DNA of 64,000 nucleotides from Phyto melanocephala. Lineage: Eukaryota; Arthropoda; Insecta; Diptera; Rhinophoridae. The position numbers and the translations under genes are program-made. The notes below the pieces were generated by a model, which saw only the letters and a list, made by a program, of their open reading frames with translations, did no database searches and was not told where the DNA came from. The stretch lies in the NCBI GenBank assembly GCA_941918925.1, contig OW799237.1:58885997-58949996 (forward strand), given 5' to 3'. Positions 36,194-49,073 of this stretch are shown here, piece after piece; position 1 is the stretch's first letter; every line of letters starts with the position of its first letter.

Positions 36194-37092
36194 AAGGTAT
36201 ATGTGAAAATCATCCCTTGCAAGGAATGCAACACAAAATTTTTTTTGGCGCCACATAAAAAAAATGTGTGTATAGAAGAATATGTAATACAGTCGAATGC
36301 GGTTAAGCTGCCGCCGTTTAATTGAAGAAATCACTCAACTACAATTAAATATTTTTACTTTATTTTAAAGAAAATGAGTTCGCTTAAGAGAAAATCAGTT
36401 TTACAGCTTTTATGTTTTTAAAGCTACAAACTTCAATAAAGCAAACACTGCTTAGTAGAAAAAATTTTTACTTGAGTAGTAGTGTAGTGCAACATTTTCT
36501 CTTATTTTGTTTAAAACAATATAAAAAGTAGAGAATCTATTTAACCAAAATGGTTTCAATTTGTCCAAAGTTTTTTATTAATGAAAATCTTGCATAAGCC
36601 AAAAAAAAAATAAATCCTTCAATTATCAATTTCCCTTACCCGAATCCGACTGTATACGTGTAATGATTGTAAGTATGATGTTTGTGTACCGCTTAGCAGT
36701 TTAAAAAACCAACTCACAATTAAGAAGTATTGCTTTTATGAATGCAAGAAATACAAAAACAAAAACATACGTATGAAACATTGTTTTTCCGGCGCCTAAC
36801 ATTCTTAATAAAATTGTGTATGAATTCATGTCCCAAAACATTAAAAAACAAGTTGCCACAAGCATTAACCTAAGATTCTTTACAAAAATTCTCATAATAA
36901 AATGTTAACAAATTTATTGATTTGTATTAGTTTAATTTTTATTTATTCATCGGACAGTAATTCAAAAAAGATATAGGTATATATGAGTTTAAACAAAAAC
37001 AAAATATATAAAAATAAATATTATATCATATGTAAATGTTCTGTGGTTCCGCGATTTCGTTTTTTATTGTTACATATTCAATTAAATTCTTA
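36194..37092 (-). other. Trpm: Trpm intron, nothing recognised
   Basis: AT-rich sequence, no element ends or coding blocks found. Confidence 0.45.
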
Positions 37093-37318
37093 TTAAGTTT
37101 TACTAAAAGTAAAAGTAATTCGTTTATTTACTGAATTATCCTGTAAGCAGTTATCAGTGTGCTGTATTTTAATATTATGCATGACCTCGTAATGGCGTTT
37201 TATATTTCCAGATATCCGTCCTTTAAGCATTTTTTTTACAAATAATACATTTCGATGTATTATTTTCCTTATCAAATGCAACATATTTTTCTAGTTCAAA
37301 TTCTCTTTTGCGACCCAT
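37093..37318 (-). pseudogene. C2H2/BED-like zinc-finger fragment, one frameshift
   Basis: Minus strand from ATG at 37318: MGRKREFELEKYVAFDKENN, then TSKCIICKKN. After a shift in an A-rich run near 37232 it continues LKGRISGNIKRHYEVMHNIK, then IQHTDNC. CxxC followed by about 15-20 residues and H-x(4)-H forms a finger of the kind found at the N-terminus of transposases (C.ICKK.LKG....N..RHY...H). Nothing typical of a transposase core follows downstream. It could be the first exon of a transposon-derived gene or an isolated relic. Family is not certain. Confidence 0.55.
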
Positions 37319-38820
37319 TCTCTACTAAATTCATACAAACAATAAACTGAAGGAATTTTTCATGGCTGATATATTGTGAAGATACGATCAAACTACTTGT
37401 CAAGCCTTTCGTAGTATTTGTAAAAATGTGTTTGTATGTATTATACCGTGGCATTGTTGTGTGTCTCTTTTTATATCAATCGTTATCGGTGTAAAACATA
37501 TAATCAGATTTTTTACAAAGCCTATCACAATGCTTTCTAAGTTGCTTGAAGCATTAAATAACAGCAGGCTGGCGACTTAAATCTTTCCAAATTGAAATAT
37601 GTACGATGTTTGACACCATCATAGCTGCACGGCTACATTTGGCGGTGGCGCCTATATAATTTTGAATATACATGTTTTTATAACAAAAACTTTTAGGGAT
37701 AAAAAAGAACGAAAACTGTATGTACATTTATTTATAAAACTAATCTACGATTCAAGTAAAAATTCCACAAATATAATAGAAAAAATCAGATAAATCAGAT
37801 TCATAGTTTTTGCTTTATTATACCTAAGCCTTATTTGAATTTTTAGTTGATTACTTAATATTTTACATGCATAGATTCATACGTACATACATGCATAAAA
37901 TATATTAATTAAAAATTATAATATTTTTAATATATTCTTTAATTCCTAAAATGGTAAAATTGTTCCTATTAACACAACAAAAATGATAAACTACAATGGC
38001 AACGCTGCTAACTTTTCTTCAAGGAAAATAAAAATTATATTTGTGAATCGATTTTTTTTTTTTAATTTTTTGATTATGTTCTTTGAATGAATGATTCATG
38101 TAAGGAATTTTATATTTAAATTGTGGTGAGAAATTTATTTTCAATTTTTTTAAAATATCATTTGTCTCGCAACTTTTATATTTAAAATTCGGAAAACAAA
38201 ACGAATTATTCATCACAATGTGGAAAATTGAATTCATTCAAATTAATATCATTCATGATTAATATCTATTCGATTGATTTGCGTACTATGGTTCTTAGTT
38301 GTCAACGATCGTATTTAACTCTTCGCGAATCTGGTTTTGCGAGTTATTTTGATGATGATTGGACGAATGTTTTATTTTACTTAACTTACTTTACTTACTT
38401 ACTTAAGTCATTTAAGCATTCTGACGACCATTTCAAGATTGTTAGACGTGTCAATCAAATCAGTGTTTTTTTTTGTTACTTTGAAATCGCAGCTTACTCT
38501 TAATGACGATTGTTATGCGAATTAAACCGATATATTTATAAAATTTTAGCAAGAACAAGCTACTGATTTTTCTTTTCAAATCAGTTTTTGGTCAAAGCAG
38601 ACGTGAGGAGAAAGGGTATAAAGTATGTTTTTAAATAAACATACTTTATAGTGTGTATTTAATAAGAATTTAAACTAAAATAAATATATTTATAATGCTA
38701 TTGACTAAAATTAAATTGATAAGATTAAAAAGTAAAAAAAATTGTGAAATCTGCCTGTAATTAAATATCAGCTATTCCAAGAAAATAGTTTAAATCAGTG
38801 AAAAAGTGTCTACCTATTAT
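37319..38820 (-). other. Trpm: Trpm intron, nothing recognised
   Basis: AT-rich sequence. The frames 38019-38237 (minus) and 38228-38503 (plus) have no recognisable motif. Confidence 0.45.
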
Positions 38821-38882
38821 GATATGGAAGACACCTTTGTAAAAAAAAATTGTTGAATCGGAAAATTTAGCAGATACCAATT

Positions 38883-39880
38883 GTGATAATGTTTCATTTG
38901 GGCAGTAATATTAAAGTTCTAAAAGACATAAGGACGTTTAATGGTACACAAAAGGAGGTAGTCGCCAAACCAATGGGAGATGGGAGGTACATTTACTACG
39001 GCCATAGGAATGCATTAACGGTTTTTTTATTAAGAATAATTTTCAGGAAGATTTTATATACCTTGATTTGTTAATGGTTTGTCATTGTGCAAAAGCTCCA
39101 ATCTTTAAGTTTGTCCAATATGAGGTCTTCTTAACGGAAGTTTACGAGGGGCGTACAAAGACGAAAAGTGCAAATGAGTTTCTAAAATAATTTGTGAATT
39201 AGTGAAAGATAATTTTGAATTTAAAACAAAATCATATTCAACTAGGTTTCGATGCTTTGTAATGAATTTACTAGGGTGGGTACTTCTCATGTACTGAGAA
39301 GTACCCACTTCTTCACGAACAAATGGAGGATTTAGAAATCGTGCTCGCCGGAGCATCATACTATCATGCCCCTAATTGCTATAGAAAGTATCGAAATAGA
39401 CATGTTGCACCAATTTACTTTAGATTACATGCATGTAGTGTGCTTAGGAGTAATGAGAACTTTTTAAAAATCTTGGGTTAAGTCAAGAGATAAACAACAT
39501 TCCCTGACTTAATAAAATATTAAGAAAATTTCTAAATATTTAAATATTTTAAAATCTCGATTCCATACGAATTTTGCAAAATACCACAGTCGTTTATAAT
39601 CTGGTAGAAGGTTGCAGAACTTTAACAAGTTATTTTAAAAAACATTTTGACTGTTGAAAGATACCATCTTTTTCCGAAATTCTCAATAGCCTTACGAATT
39701 TTTCTACATGACAGGGATTGTAAAGTAAAAAATTTATTTGTGCCGCACCTTTTAAAATATTTTGTGAAAAGTTTACCAGTTTTGTGTAATTCAAGCTTTT
39801 ATTGTTATAACTTATTACATATACACAAAAACACTAAAAAGTTTGGATCCCTAGAGACTACCAATTTCAAAAACTAAAAA
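38883..39880 (+). pseudogene. Degraded transposase-like gene with LDYMHVVCLGV block
   Basis: Across several frames: KEVVAKPMGDGRYIYYGHRN (38955-39015), AKAPIFKFVQYEVFLTEVYE then GRTKTKS (about 39090-39170), IEIDMLHQFTLDYMHVVCLG then VMRTF (about 39387-39460), and YHLFPKFSIALRIFLHDRDC then FVPHLLKYFVKSLPVL (about 39660-39780). The LDYMH..CLGVM segment followed by a YHLFL..S.AIRIL-like segment is a pattern I know from uncharacterised transposase genes dispersed in insects and cnidarians. There are many stops, and no terminal repeats were found. Confidence 0.5.
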
Positions 39881-39889
39881 TGCCATAAA

Positions 39890-40408
39890 TGGTAAAGAAA
39901 CATTGTACCCATACTCATTTTTTTTTTAATAATCTCCAGCTTAGTTTAAGATCCAAATACCAAATTTATACCAAATATCAATCAATACAACACAAACCAA
40001 CATTTAACTCGACTGGTATGATGACATAATGAACGAAGTCAATTTGTATTTTCATTACTTCTTTCAGGTAGTATTTAAGTAGATTGATATTAGTAGGTAG
40101 ATATTGACTGAAATTTTAGTGGAAATGCGTATGCAAAAACAGCAAATCGGCAGGCTTACAGAGGAAGTAATACCCTCCGGAAATGAGGTTCGCCAGCTAA
40201 AAAAACACGCAAAAAAATTTAGTGCCACCATTGCCTGTTAAAAGTTTAAAACAATTAGAAGATTTGCATCAATAACACATGAGAACGACAATTTTGTTGT
40301 CTATTCAAATATTTATATAAATATGTATATATTTATTTATTATATTATTACATTTATTATTACTTATTGCAAGCTATCTGTATTTATTTATCTACATCTA
40401 ATCTTTTT
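39890..40408 (-). other. Trpm: Trpm intron, nothing recognised
   Basis: AT-rich sequence up to the 8-bp duplication of the hAT element starting at 40417. Confidence 0.45.
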
Positions 40409-40416
40409 ATAGAAAT

Positions 40417-41528
40417 CAGGGACCGAAAATAACAGTTATTTTTAAAATTTAAAATCAAAAAGTCAGGTGGATATAATTTGTCTATCAGATATTTGAATAC
40501 AGCATATTGATGCTGTTATGCTAAGGAATAATAAACTTAAAAGACTTTAATTTTTTTTTGACTTTTATCAAAAAGTCACTTTATAATAATTATTTTTTGA
40601 CCAATATTTTTTTGGTCAAAAATAAAAGTTAAAATTTGACTTTTATTTTTTAAGTCAAAAATTAAAGTTAAAATTTGACTTTTATTTTTTAAGTCAAAAA
40701 TTGTTTAAGTCAGAAATAAAAGTTTAAATTTGACCTTTGTTCGTATTGAAAGCAGATGTTAAAAAAGTTAAATGAAATTTTAATTAAATATAAACACAGT
40801 TTTTATTTTTAGAATTATAAGTACATGTTGTATTTGTATTAAAACAGAAAGAAAAAAATTATAATAGAGTACATATATATACAAAAACGTTTATTGGCTA
40901 GAAAGTTAAGGAGTTGGTGTTTTGCATATTTTGCTCTGAAAATACAAATTACACTTAATTTCCTTTATTTCAATATTAAATTGTTCACTCTTTCATTGCA
41001 ATGACTCAGAATTCAGTTTCACCATTAATATAGCTGCCAAGTTCTGTTCAAGCAAATTGTAGCGCAAGTCGCTGAGAACAATCTTAAGTGCTGAAAACGC
41101 GTGTTCTACACTAACTTGTGTCGCAGGTACTTGATGAATAATACATGCGAAGTCCTTTAGACGGGGATATAAAAAAGAAGAGTTGATAATAATGATATAA
41201 CAATTCTACTGTGCTATCACAGTAGTTGATACTTCTTAAATTAGTACAGTATAAATAACGGTAAAATAATATTGTCATCAGTGTTGTTTTTTTTTACCGA
41301 AAAAATAAAAGTCAGATTTTAACTTTTATTTTTGACTTAAAAAATAAAAGTTAAATTTTAACTTTAATTTTTGACTTAAAAAATAAAAGTCAAATTTTAG
41401 CTTTTATTTCTGACCGAAAGAATAAAAGTCAAATTTTAACTTTTATTTCTGACCGAAAGAATAAAAGTCAAAATATAACTATTATATTTTGACCTTTTTT
41501 AAAAAAGTCGTAACTGTTATGGTCCCTG
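40417..41528. mobile_element. Second hAT element, with repeated subterminal motifs
   Basis: The ends CAGGGACC..AACAGTTA and TAACTGTTATGGTCCCTG are flanked by a perfect 8-bp duplication ATAGAAAT (40409-40416 and 41529-41536). Both ends contain several tandem copies of a unit of about 40 bp made of TTTGACTTTTATTTTTTAAG and its complement (40550-40740; 41280-41510). Inverted repetition is thus imposed on tandem repetition. At 1112 bp it retains only a stub of transposase. Confidence 0.95.
40993..41130 (-). pseudogene. hAT transposase C-terminal stub
   Basis: The minus strand reads PATQVSVEHAFSALKIVLSD, LRYNLLEQNLAAILMVKLNS and ESLQ followed by a stop. This is the hAT dimerisation end (PA....VE..FS.LK..LS..R..L....). 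The usual ERxFS arginine is His here (VEHAFS). The remainder of the gene has been deleted from the element. Confidence 0.85.
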
Positions 41529-41536
41529 ATAGAAAT

Positions 41537-43794
41537 ACATTATGCTCCAATTCCTTTATCAAGAATGCTATTGAAAAATTTTAAGCGATGATGTGACTGC
41601 AAAGTTGAGCTGGCGTGGAACACACAATGAGCCCAGCATTCAAACTTCTAACATAAAGAAAATTATAACAGGTAAATTCTTTTTATGATATGCTACTATA
41701 GAAAACTATAAATATATTTTTTTCTTTTTAAAGATATCTGTCATTCGAAATTCTCTAAAGCTGTACATATGTAGGTGATTTAATAAAAACTTTATATAAA
41801 ATTTACAGAAACTGTTGCGAAGCGGAACCGATAAGTCAAATTACATCTAAATATACAATATGCAAAAAAAGATATTTTTCAATATTTTTAATAATTTAAA
41901 TTAAATCTATTGTACTTTTTTAATTATAATAAAAATAATGGTATGATTTTGATGACTGTAGCAAAAGTAAATGATATTTTTATTAATAATATTAATTTCG
42001 TAATTCAATTCCCATTTAATTTTTCCTGTGTATTAACGAATCCGACGTAAAGGGGATTTAAATAATAACGACATTAAAATATGTCCAATAATAAAGTGTG
42101 TTAAATGTTCACATTAAAGAAATTCGCAACCTTGGAAATGCATATAATATACTTTATTTTCTCCTTACATATATTTGAAAACATGACTCTTAAATGTTGT
42201 AGTTCATTTGTTAAATAATTTATTTAATTTATTTTAAATTAAATAAAAAGAATATATATTTTTAATGAAAAACAACTCAACCATGAATAAATTTTGGAAA
42301 CGCATAACGTATAAATGCGTACACAAGTATTTGTTTTTTTTAAATGAATTAGTGAGTAAAAAGAATAAAAAAATATAAGAAAATGTATGTGTGTTAGAAA
42401 TAATCTTTGTGAAAAAGGTACAAAGAAATATGATCTTACATATTACATTATATTAAGCAAAGGAATATGGATACAATTGAGTAGCAATTGAACCGTCATG
42501 ATTCTATACATCGAGGTACTCCCAAAGTGTAGTAGTGGTTACAGTGTTGTTAAAAGGAAGCATTTCATTCAGCATTTTCCTTATAACATGTTATCCACAA
42601 CAATGTGTACACAGAGAAAACAGATTCGTTGTGGCAAACCGAATTTGTTGCCAATCGAATTCATTCGGTTCCACGTACTATATCTAAATTCGTTTATAAT
42701 AACTGAAAATTTTCTTTCTTGGCATCGTAAAAAAAACTATATTTGTTTCCAAATATATGATTGCTGCAACTGAAATAAAATATTTAATTAGTATTACCAA
42801 AAGAACAATTAGTCATCATTATCAGTTCTTCATTTGACCGAGGTAAATAAAAGAAAAAAACACATTTTTTCGCATTTTAAAATTAATTGTGCGTTTCTTC
42901 GGTTTCTTACCTTCATTAAAAAGTTTTTCAGCTTGCAGATTTCATTTTGTATCACAAAATAATAACTGACATGTATTTTTTTATATGTGCTTATTTTAGA
43001 AATTTTTTCTCAATAAAATGTATTAATTTTGGTTTTGACTTTTTTCTTTTGACAGAAAAATTAATTTTGTTTGAAAGATAATATTTGTATTTGTTGTTTG
43101 TAACAAATAATTATTACATGTAACAGTTTTTCGTTTGTAAACACCGAATATAGCTTAACTGAAGGTATTTGTTTACTGTAATCGAATTGTAATAATACAA
43201 GTAACTAATAATTACTTGCGGTAACTAAAATTGCATTTTTTTATATAAAACATTGGCATAAAGGATTTTTTATTACATGAATTAATATTTAATTGTGAAC
43301 CCTAATTCAGATCATTAAATTCGGTTGAGATAAAAGTGATTTAAATAAAAATCTTATTAATAAGGCTATTTAGTTAGGAGAATCAATATGAATGTTCTGA
43401 GCAATAAATTTCAAACACTGTTATGTTTTTTCGTTTATAAATGTGTAATATCTGTTATATTTACAAATTTTTAATATTTTTAACACTATTTTTATTGTTT
43501 TAACCGTTTTCCAACCAATCTTTTTCCTGAGTGTATGTGTATTACTCAAACAATTTTTTTTACAAATTAAAAAAAATCAATGTTAAGGTTACAAAAACAT
43601 ATACCCAAAAAATATGTCAAATAAAATGGAAATGAAAAAGAAGGGGACTAAAAGCCCAAAGTGTGCCTAATTGGAATATTGTGCGCTCTATAGAAAACGA
43701 AAACTCATAATCCTGATTTCATTAAATTATATCCACTAGGTCACAAACCCAGTCCCCTCAATGTAATTCCTTATAGATCTTTAATTCGAATTCC
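41537..43794 (-). other. Trpm: Trpm intron, nothing recognised
   Basis: 2.3 kb of AT-rich DNA. The frame 42498-42773 has no recognisable family. Confidence 0.45.
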
Positions 43795-44254
43795 TTAAAG
43801 GACTATTAGACACGCATACTTGTCTTAAGACATACCAAGTCTCACTGTGTAATAGTATGTATGTCGAGTATGTTAGACATGTATGTTGGTTTTCAAAAAT
43901 TTTTGAAAACCGGAGTCTGTCGCATATCAACATACTCGTCTAATAGCGTGTCTGTCATACTTCATACAAAAATTCATTCAAATTTTTGACGCTGCTGTGT
44001 GCATATCGCAAATTTAAACAAGTAGAGCACTACATTCGGCTGTGCCGAATCTTTTATACCCACCACCAATTTGGTGGTTGTTAATCGCTATGGAATAATC
44101 TCTTTATAACAAGTAAGAGCACTATATTCGGCTGTGCCGAATCTTTTATACCCACCACCACTTTTGTGTACATTTAAAGCACAATATTTATTATTTTGTT
44201 AATCGCTATGGAATAATCTCTTTATAATAAAATATGTATCACTTTCTTTATAGA

Positions 44255-44868
44255 GGGTGGTTAAATTTTAAGGGCCCATGTTGAAGGTGAACTACACCTA
44301 GTCCTTAAATTTGTTTTCTGCACTTCACTTGACATTTCTCAATCTCAAACTTACTCAATTTAATCCGTGGAAAGATACGCAAATGAGCAACGCTTTAAAG
44401 TTATTCAGGTTTTTTATAAAAATGGGCGTTCAAATCAATATGCATTTTGTGCACTTCGTAATTCTTTTGATCAACATAATCGTTAAAATTCATCCACAAT
44501 CGGGAGAATGGTAACAAATATTTAAATTTCTGCAAAACAGGTCAGTATAAAATGTTAGAAAATCTGTGAATGCCTTCTTAGTGCGTTGAATGGGAACCAC
44601 TGCTGGTTTTTTGCGATAGTATGGCAAAAGAGCAGTCAACCTCGACTCATCATCATGCCCAACAATTGAGCATCAACATTGTCATTGGAAATTTGGACCA
44701 TCAGGTAGAGTAGTGGCGCCAAGGATGGGGGGGCCATTTGGCTGATATTTTGTTAAATTCATAATTGAACCGTACAAATATTATCATTACAAAAAGAAAT
44801 AATAATAATTTCCTAAATAAATTGTTTTTTATTTAAATTCAACATCGGCCCTTAAAATTTAACCACCC
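44255..44868. mobile_element. GGGTGGTTAAATTTTAAGGGCC MITE, copy 1
   Basis: The ends GGGTGGTTAAATTTTAAGGG and (inverted) GGGTGGTTAAATTTTAAGGG are followed by CC(C)ATGTTGAA. The element is bordered by TA-containing sequence, so Tc1/mariner-type TA insertion is likely. It interrupts the type 2 repeat between ATGTATCACTTTCTT and AACTTCGATATGCT. The 67-residue frame 44311-44514 has no similarity I recognise. Confidence 0.8.
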
Positions 44869-46883
44869 TTTCTAACTTCGATATGCTACTAAAATGCTTT
44901 TGTAAATGTAGTCTTTCAATGAAAGTGGGCGTTAAAGAAGGCGTGTCAATAAAGTTTCTGCTAATAAATACAACTTAGACATTTCAATATAAATAGTCCT
45001 TTATTTTCCCAAAAACTTTGTCAATAGAGAAATTACATGAATTTGAGATAAACCGTTATATGGGAGGTAGGCGTTTAAGTGGGCGTGTCACCTAAAATTT
45101 TTGGCACAACAGTTACATTGTTAAGAAGGATATATGTAGCAAATTTCATCATCATACCTCTAATTTTGTCGGTTTTATGAGCTTTTAAATTTCATTAACG
45201 GTAGATAACGTGAAAAGTGGGCGTTATAGTAGGCGTGTCAAAGTTGTTTTTGCTAATTAGTACAACTAAGGTATTTCAATATAGTCCTTTATTATTCCAA
45301 AATCTTTATTAATAGAGAAATTATATGAATTTCAGTTAAACCATTATATGGGAGGTGGGCGTCAAAGTGGGCGTGGCACCTTAATTTTCTGGCACAGTAA
45401 TGACATTGCATAGAAGGATATACATAGCAAATTTTATCAGCATACCTATAATTTTGGCGGTTTTATGACCTTTTAAATTTCATTAACGGTAGATAACGTG
45501 AAAAGTGGGCATTATAGTAGGCGTGTCAAAAATGTTTTTGCTAATTAGTACAACTAAGGTATTTTAATATAGTCCTTTATTATTCCAAAATCTTTATTAA
45601 TAGAGAAATTATATGAATTTCAGTTAAACCATTATATGGGATGTGGGCGTCAAAGTGGGCGTCGCACCTTAATTTTCTGGCACAGTAATGACATTGCATA
45701 GAAGGATATACATAGCAAATTTTATCAGCATACCTATAATTTTGGCGGTTTTATGACCTTTTAAATTTCATTAACGGTAGATAACGTGAAAAGTGGGCGT
45801 TATAGTAGGCGTGTCAAAGTTATTTTTGCTAATTAGTACAACTAAGGCATTTTAATATAGTCCTTTATTATTCCAAAATCCTTATTAATAGAGAAATTAT
45901 ATGAATTTCAGTTAAACCATTATATGGGAGGTGGGCGTCAAAGTGGGCGTGGCACCTTAATTTTCTGGCACAGTAATGACATTGTCTAGAGGGATATACG
46001 TAGCAAATTTGATCATCATACCTGTAATTTTGGCGGTCTTATGAGCTTTTAAATTTCATTAACGGTACATAAGGTGAAAAGTGGGCGTTATAGTAGGCGT
46101 GTCAAAGTTGTTTTTGCTAATGAGTACATCTTAGATGTTTCAATATAGTCCTTTATTATTCCAAAATCTATATTAATAGAGAAATTATATGAATTTTGGG
46201 TAAAGCGCTATATGGGAGGTGGGCGTAAAAGTGGGCGTGGCACATTGATTTTCCGTTACAAAAAAGCCTCTCACTAAAAAGCAAAGTGTGCAAAATTTCA
46301 GAGTCGTACATCGAATTTTGTTGCTTTTATGACGTTTTTGTTTTTAAATATACCGAAAAATACACTGTGCGGTATAAATTTTCGTACATTTTGATCGATA
46401 ACTCCTTTCATAAAGCATAGATTTAGATGATTTTCGGGGAAAAATATTGTTTTTACTCAGGAAATATATATTTGAAGTTTCATGAGTCTACGTTAATGCG
46501 TTTGGACACAATTCTATTTTATTCGATGTTCGAGGGACACGGTTTTTTCGACCTACTCTTGCTTTTAGAGCTATAACTCTCTTACTAATATTCCGATTTG
46601 GCCCATTTTCAATACCAAACAAACCTTGTCTATAAGAAAGATTCTGGCAAAATTTGAGCCACCTAGCTTTTTCGGTGCGACCTCTATCGTGCTTTCAACA
46701 GACGGACAGACGGACGGACATAGCTAGATCGTCATCAAATCAAACCCTGATTCAGAATATATATACTTTATGGGGTCTAAAATGGATATTTCGATGTGTT
46801 ACAAACGGAATGACAAAATAAATATACCCCCACCATTTTTTTGGTGGCGGGTATAATAAAATATGTATCAATTTCTTTGTATA

Positions 46884-47498
46884 GGGTGGTTAAATTTTAA
46901 GGGCCCATGTTGAAGGTGAATTACACTAGTCTTTAAATTTGTTTTCCGCATTTCACTTGACATTTCTCAATCTCAAACTTACTCAATTTGATCCGTGGAA
47001 AGATACGCAAATGAGCAACGCTTTAGAGTTATTCAGGTTTTTTATAAAAATGGGCTTTCAAATCAAAATGCATTTTGTGCAATTCGTAGTTCTTTTGATC
47101 AACATAATCGTCCAAATTCGTCCACAATCGGGAGAATTGTAAAAAATATTTAAATTTCTGCAAAACAGGTCTGTATAAAATGTTAGAAAATCTGAGGATG
47201 CCTTCTTAGTTCGTTGAATGGGAACCACTGCTGGTTTTTGCGATAGTGTGGCAAAACAGCAGTAAACCTCGACTTATCATCGTGCCCAACAATAGAGCAT
47301 CAACATTGTATTCAAAATTTGTACCATCGGATAGTGACGTGGTGCCGTGGTTGGGAGAGGGGGGGTCTATTTGGCCGATATTTTATTAAATACATAATTG
47401 AACCATACAAATATTATAATTACAGAAAGAAATAATAATATCCTAAATAATTTGTGTTTTATTTAAATTCAACATCGGTCCTTAAAATTTAACCACCC
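46884..47498. mobile_element. GGGTGGTTAAATTTTAAGGGCC MITE, copy 2
   Basis: Near-identical to copy 1 and at the same position in the type 2 repeat. It was therefore duplicated together with the repeat rather than inserted twice. Confidence 0.85.
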
Positions 47499-48902
47499 TT
47501 TATAACTTCGATATGCTGCTAAAATGCTTTTGTAAATGTAGTTTTTCAATGAAAGTGGGGGTTAAAGTTGGCGTGTCAATAAAGTTTCTGCTAATAAATA
47601 CAACTTAGACATTTCAATATAAATAGTCCTTTATTTTCCCAAAAACTTTGTCAATAGAGAAATTACATGAACTTAAGATAAACCGTTATATGGGAGGTAG
47701 GCGTTAAAGTGGGCGTCTCACCTAAACTTTTTGGCACAACAATTACATTGATTAGAAGGATATATGTAGCAAATTTGATCATCATACCTCTAATTTTGGC
47801 GGTTTTATGAGCTTTTAAATTTCATTAACGGTAGATAACGTGAAAAGTGGGCGATAAAGTAGGTGTGTCAAAGTTGTTTTTGCGAATGAGTACAACTTAT
47901 GTGTTTCAATTTAGCCCTTTATTATTCCAAAATCTTTATTAATAGAGAAATTATATGAGTTGTAGGTAAAACGTTCTATGGGAGGTGGGCTTAAAAGTGG
48001 GTGTGGCACCTTAATTTTCTGACACAGTTATGACACTGCCTAGGGGGATATATGTAGCAAATTTGATCATCATACCTCTAATTTTAGCGGTTTTATGAGC
48101 TTTTAAATTTCATTAACGGTAGATAACGTGAAAATTGGGCGTTATAGTAGGCGTGTCAAAGTTATTTTTGCGCACAAGTACAACCTAGGTGTTTCAATAT
48201 AGCCCTTTATTATTCAAAAATCTTTATTAATAGAGAAATTATATGAATTTTAGTTAAATCGTTATATGGGAGGTGGGCGTAAAAGTGGGCGTGGCACATT
48301 GATTTTCCGTTACAAAAAAGCAACTCACCAAAAAGCAGAGTGTGCAAAATTTCAGAGTCGTACATCCAATTTTGTAGCTTTTATGACGTTTTTGTTTTTA
48401 AATATACCGAAAAATACACTGTGCGGTATAAATTTTCGTACATTTTGATCGATAACTCCTCTCCTGATACATAGATTTAGACAATTTTCGGGGAAAAATA
48501 TTATTTTTACTCAGGAAATATATATTCGAAGTTTCATGAGTCTACGTTAATGCGTTTGGACACAATTCCATTTTATTCGATGTTCGAAGGACACGGTTTT
48601 TTCGACCTACTCTTACTTTTCGAGCTATAACTCTCTTCCTAATATTCCGATTTAGCCCATTTTCAATACCTTGTCTAGAAGAAAGATTCTGGCAAAATTT
48701 GAGCCCCCTAGCTTTTTCGGTACGACCTCTATCGTTCTTTCAACAGACGGACAGACGGACGGACATAGCTAGATCGTCATCAAATCAAACCCTGATTCAG
48801 AATATATACTTTATGGGGTCTAAAATGGATATTTCGATGTGTTACAAACGGAATGACAAAATGAATATACCCCCACCATTTTTTTGGTGGCGGGTATAAA
48901 AA

Positions 48903-49073
48903 ATGTCTCTCTAATATTATTTTCTGGAGAGTTTATTGAAAAATATAAAAGCTTCCCACAATTGTGGCAAATAAAATCAAATCTGTACCACAACAAACAA
49001 TTGAAAATTAATGCATACAATGCATTAAAAGAAAAATTAAGTGAAATAGAAAAAAATGCAACTTCATTCATTG
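48903..49073 (+). pseudogene. MADF-domain fragment
   Basis: The plus frame reads NVSLILFSGEFIEKYKSFPQ, then LWQIKSNLYHNKQLKINAYN, ALKEKLSEIEKNATSF. The spacing FIE.Y...P.LW..KS..Y.N......AY..L...L.. matches the first two helices of the MADF (Myb/SANT-like) DNA-binding domain. The start lies at the edge of the inserted repeat array, so the N-terminus may have been cut off. The reading frame then runs on with no further motif. Confidence 0.7.

Larger units (their letters stand above)
44018..48898 (+). repeat. Tandem array of type 2 fly repeat
   Basis: It begins with a short copy (44018-44107: TAGAGCACTACATTCGGC, palindrome, CCCACCACCAATTTGGTGG), then a full head at 44108 (AAGTAAGAGCACTATATTCG). 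Two large units with a 2628-bp offset follow, the second starting near 46858. Each ends with GACGGACGGACATAGCTAG, ACGGAATGACAAAATAAATA and CCACCATTTTTTTGGTGGCGGGTATA. Inside are further internal repeats of about 300 bp with AAAGTGGGCGT..GGCGTGTCAAAG (for example near 45220, 45500 and 45790). The reading frames here are not genes. Confidence 0.9.

Noticed and set aside
36002..36325. 107-residue frame with RTDGQTDRRTDGQ
   Set aside because: Translation of the CAGACGGA repeats in the inverted type 1 copy.
44311..47142. Two near-identical 67-residue frames (44311-44514, 46939-47142)
   Set aside because: They sit in two copies of the same MITE duplicated with the host repeat; the conservation reflects recent duplication, not selection.
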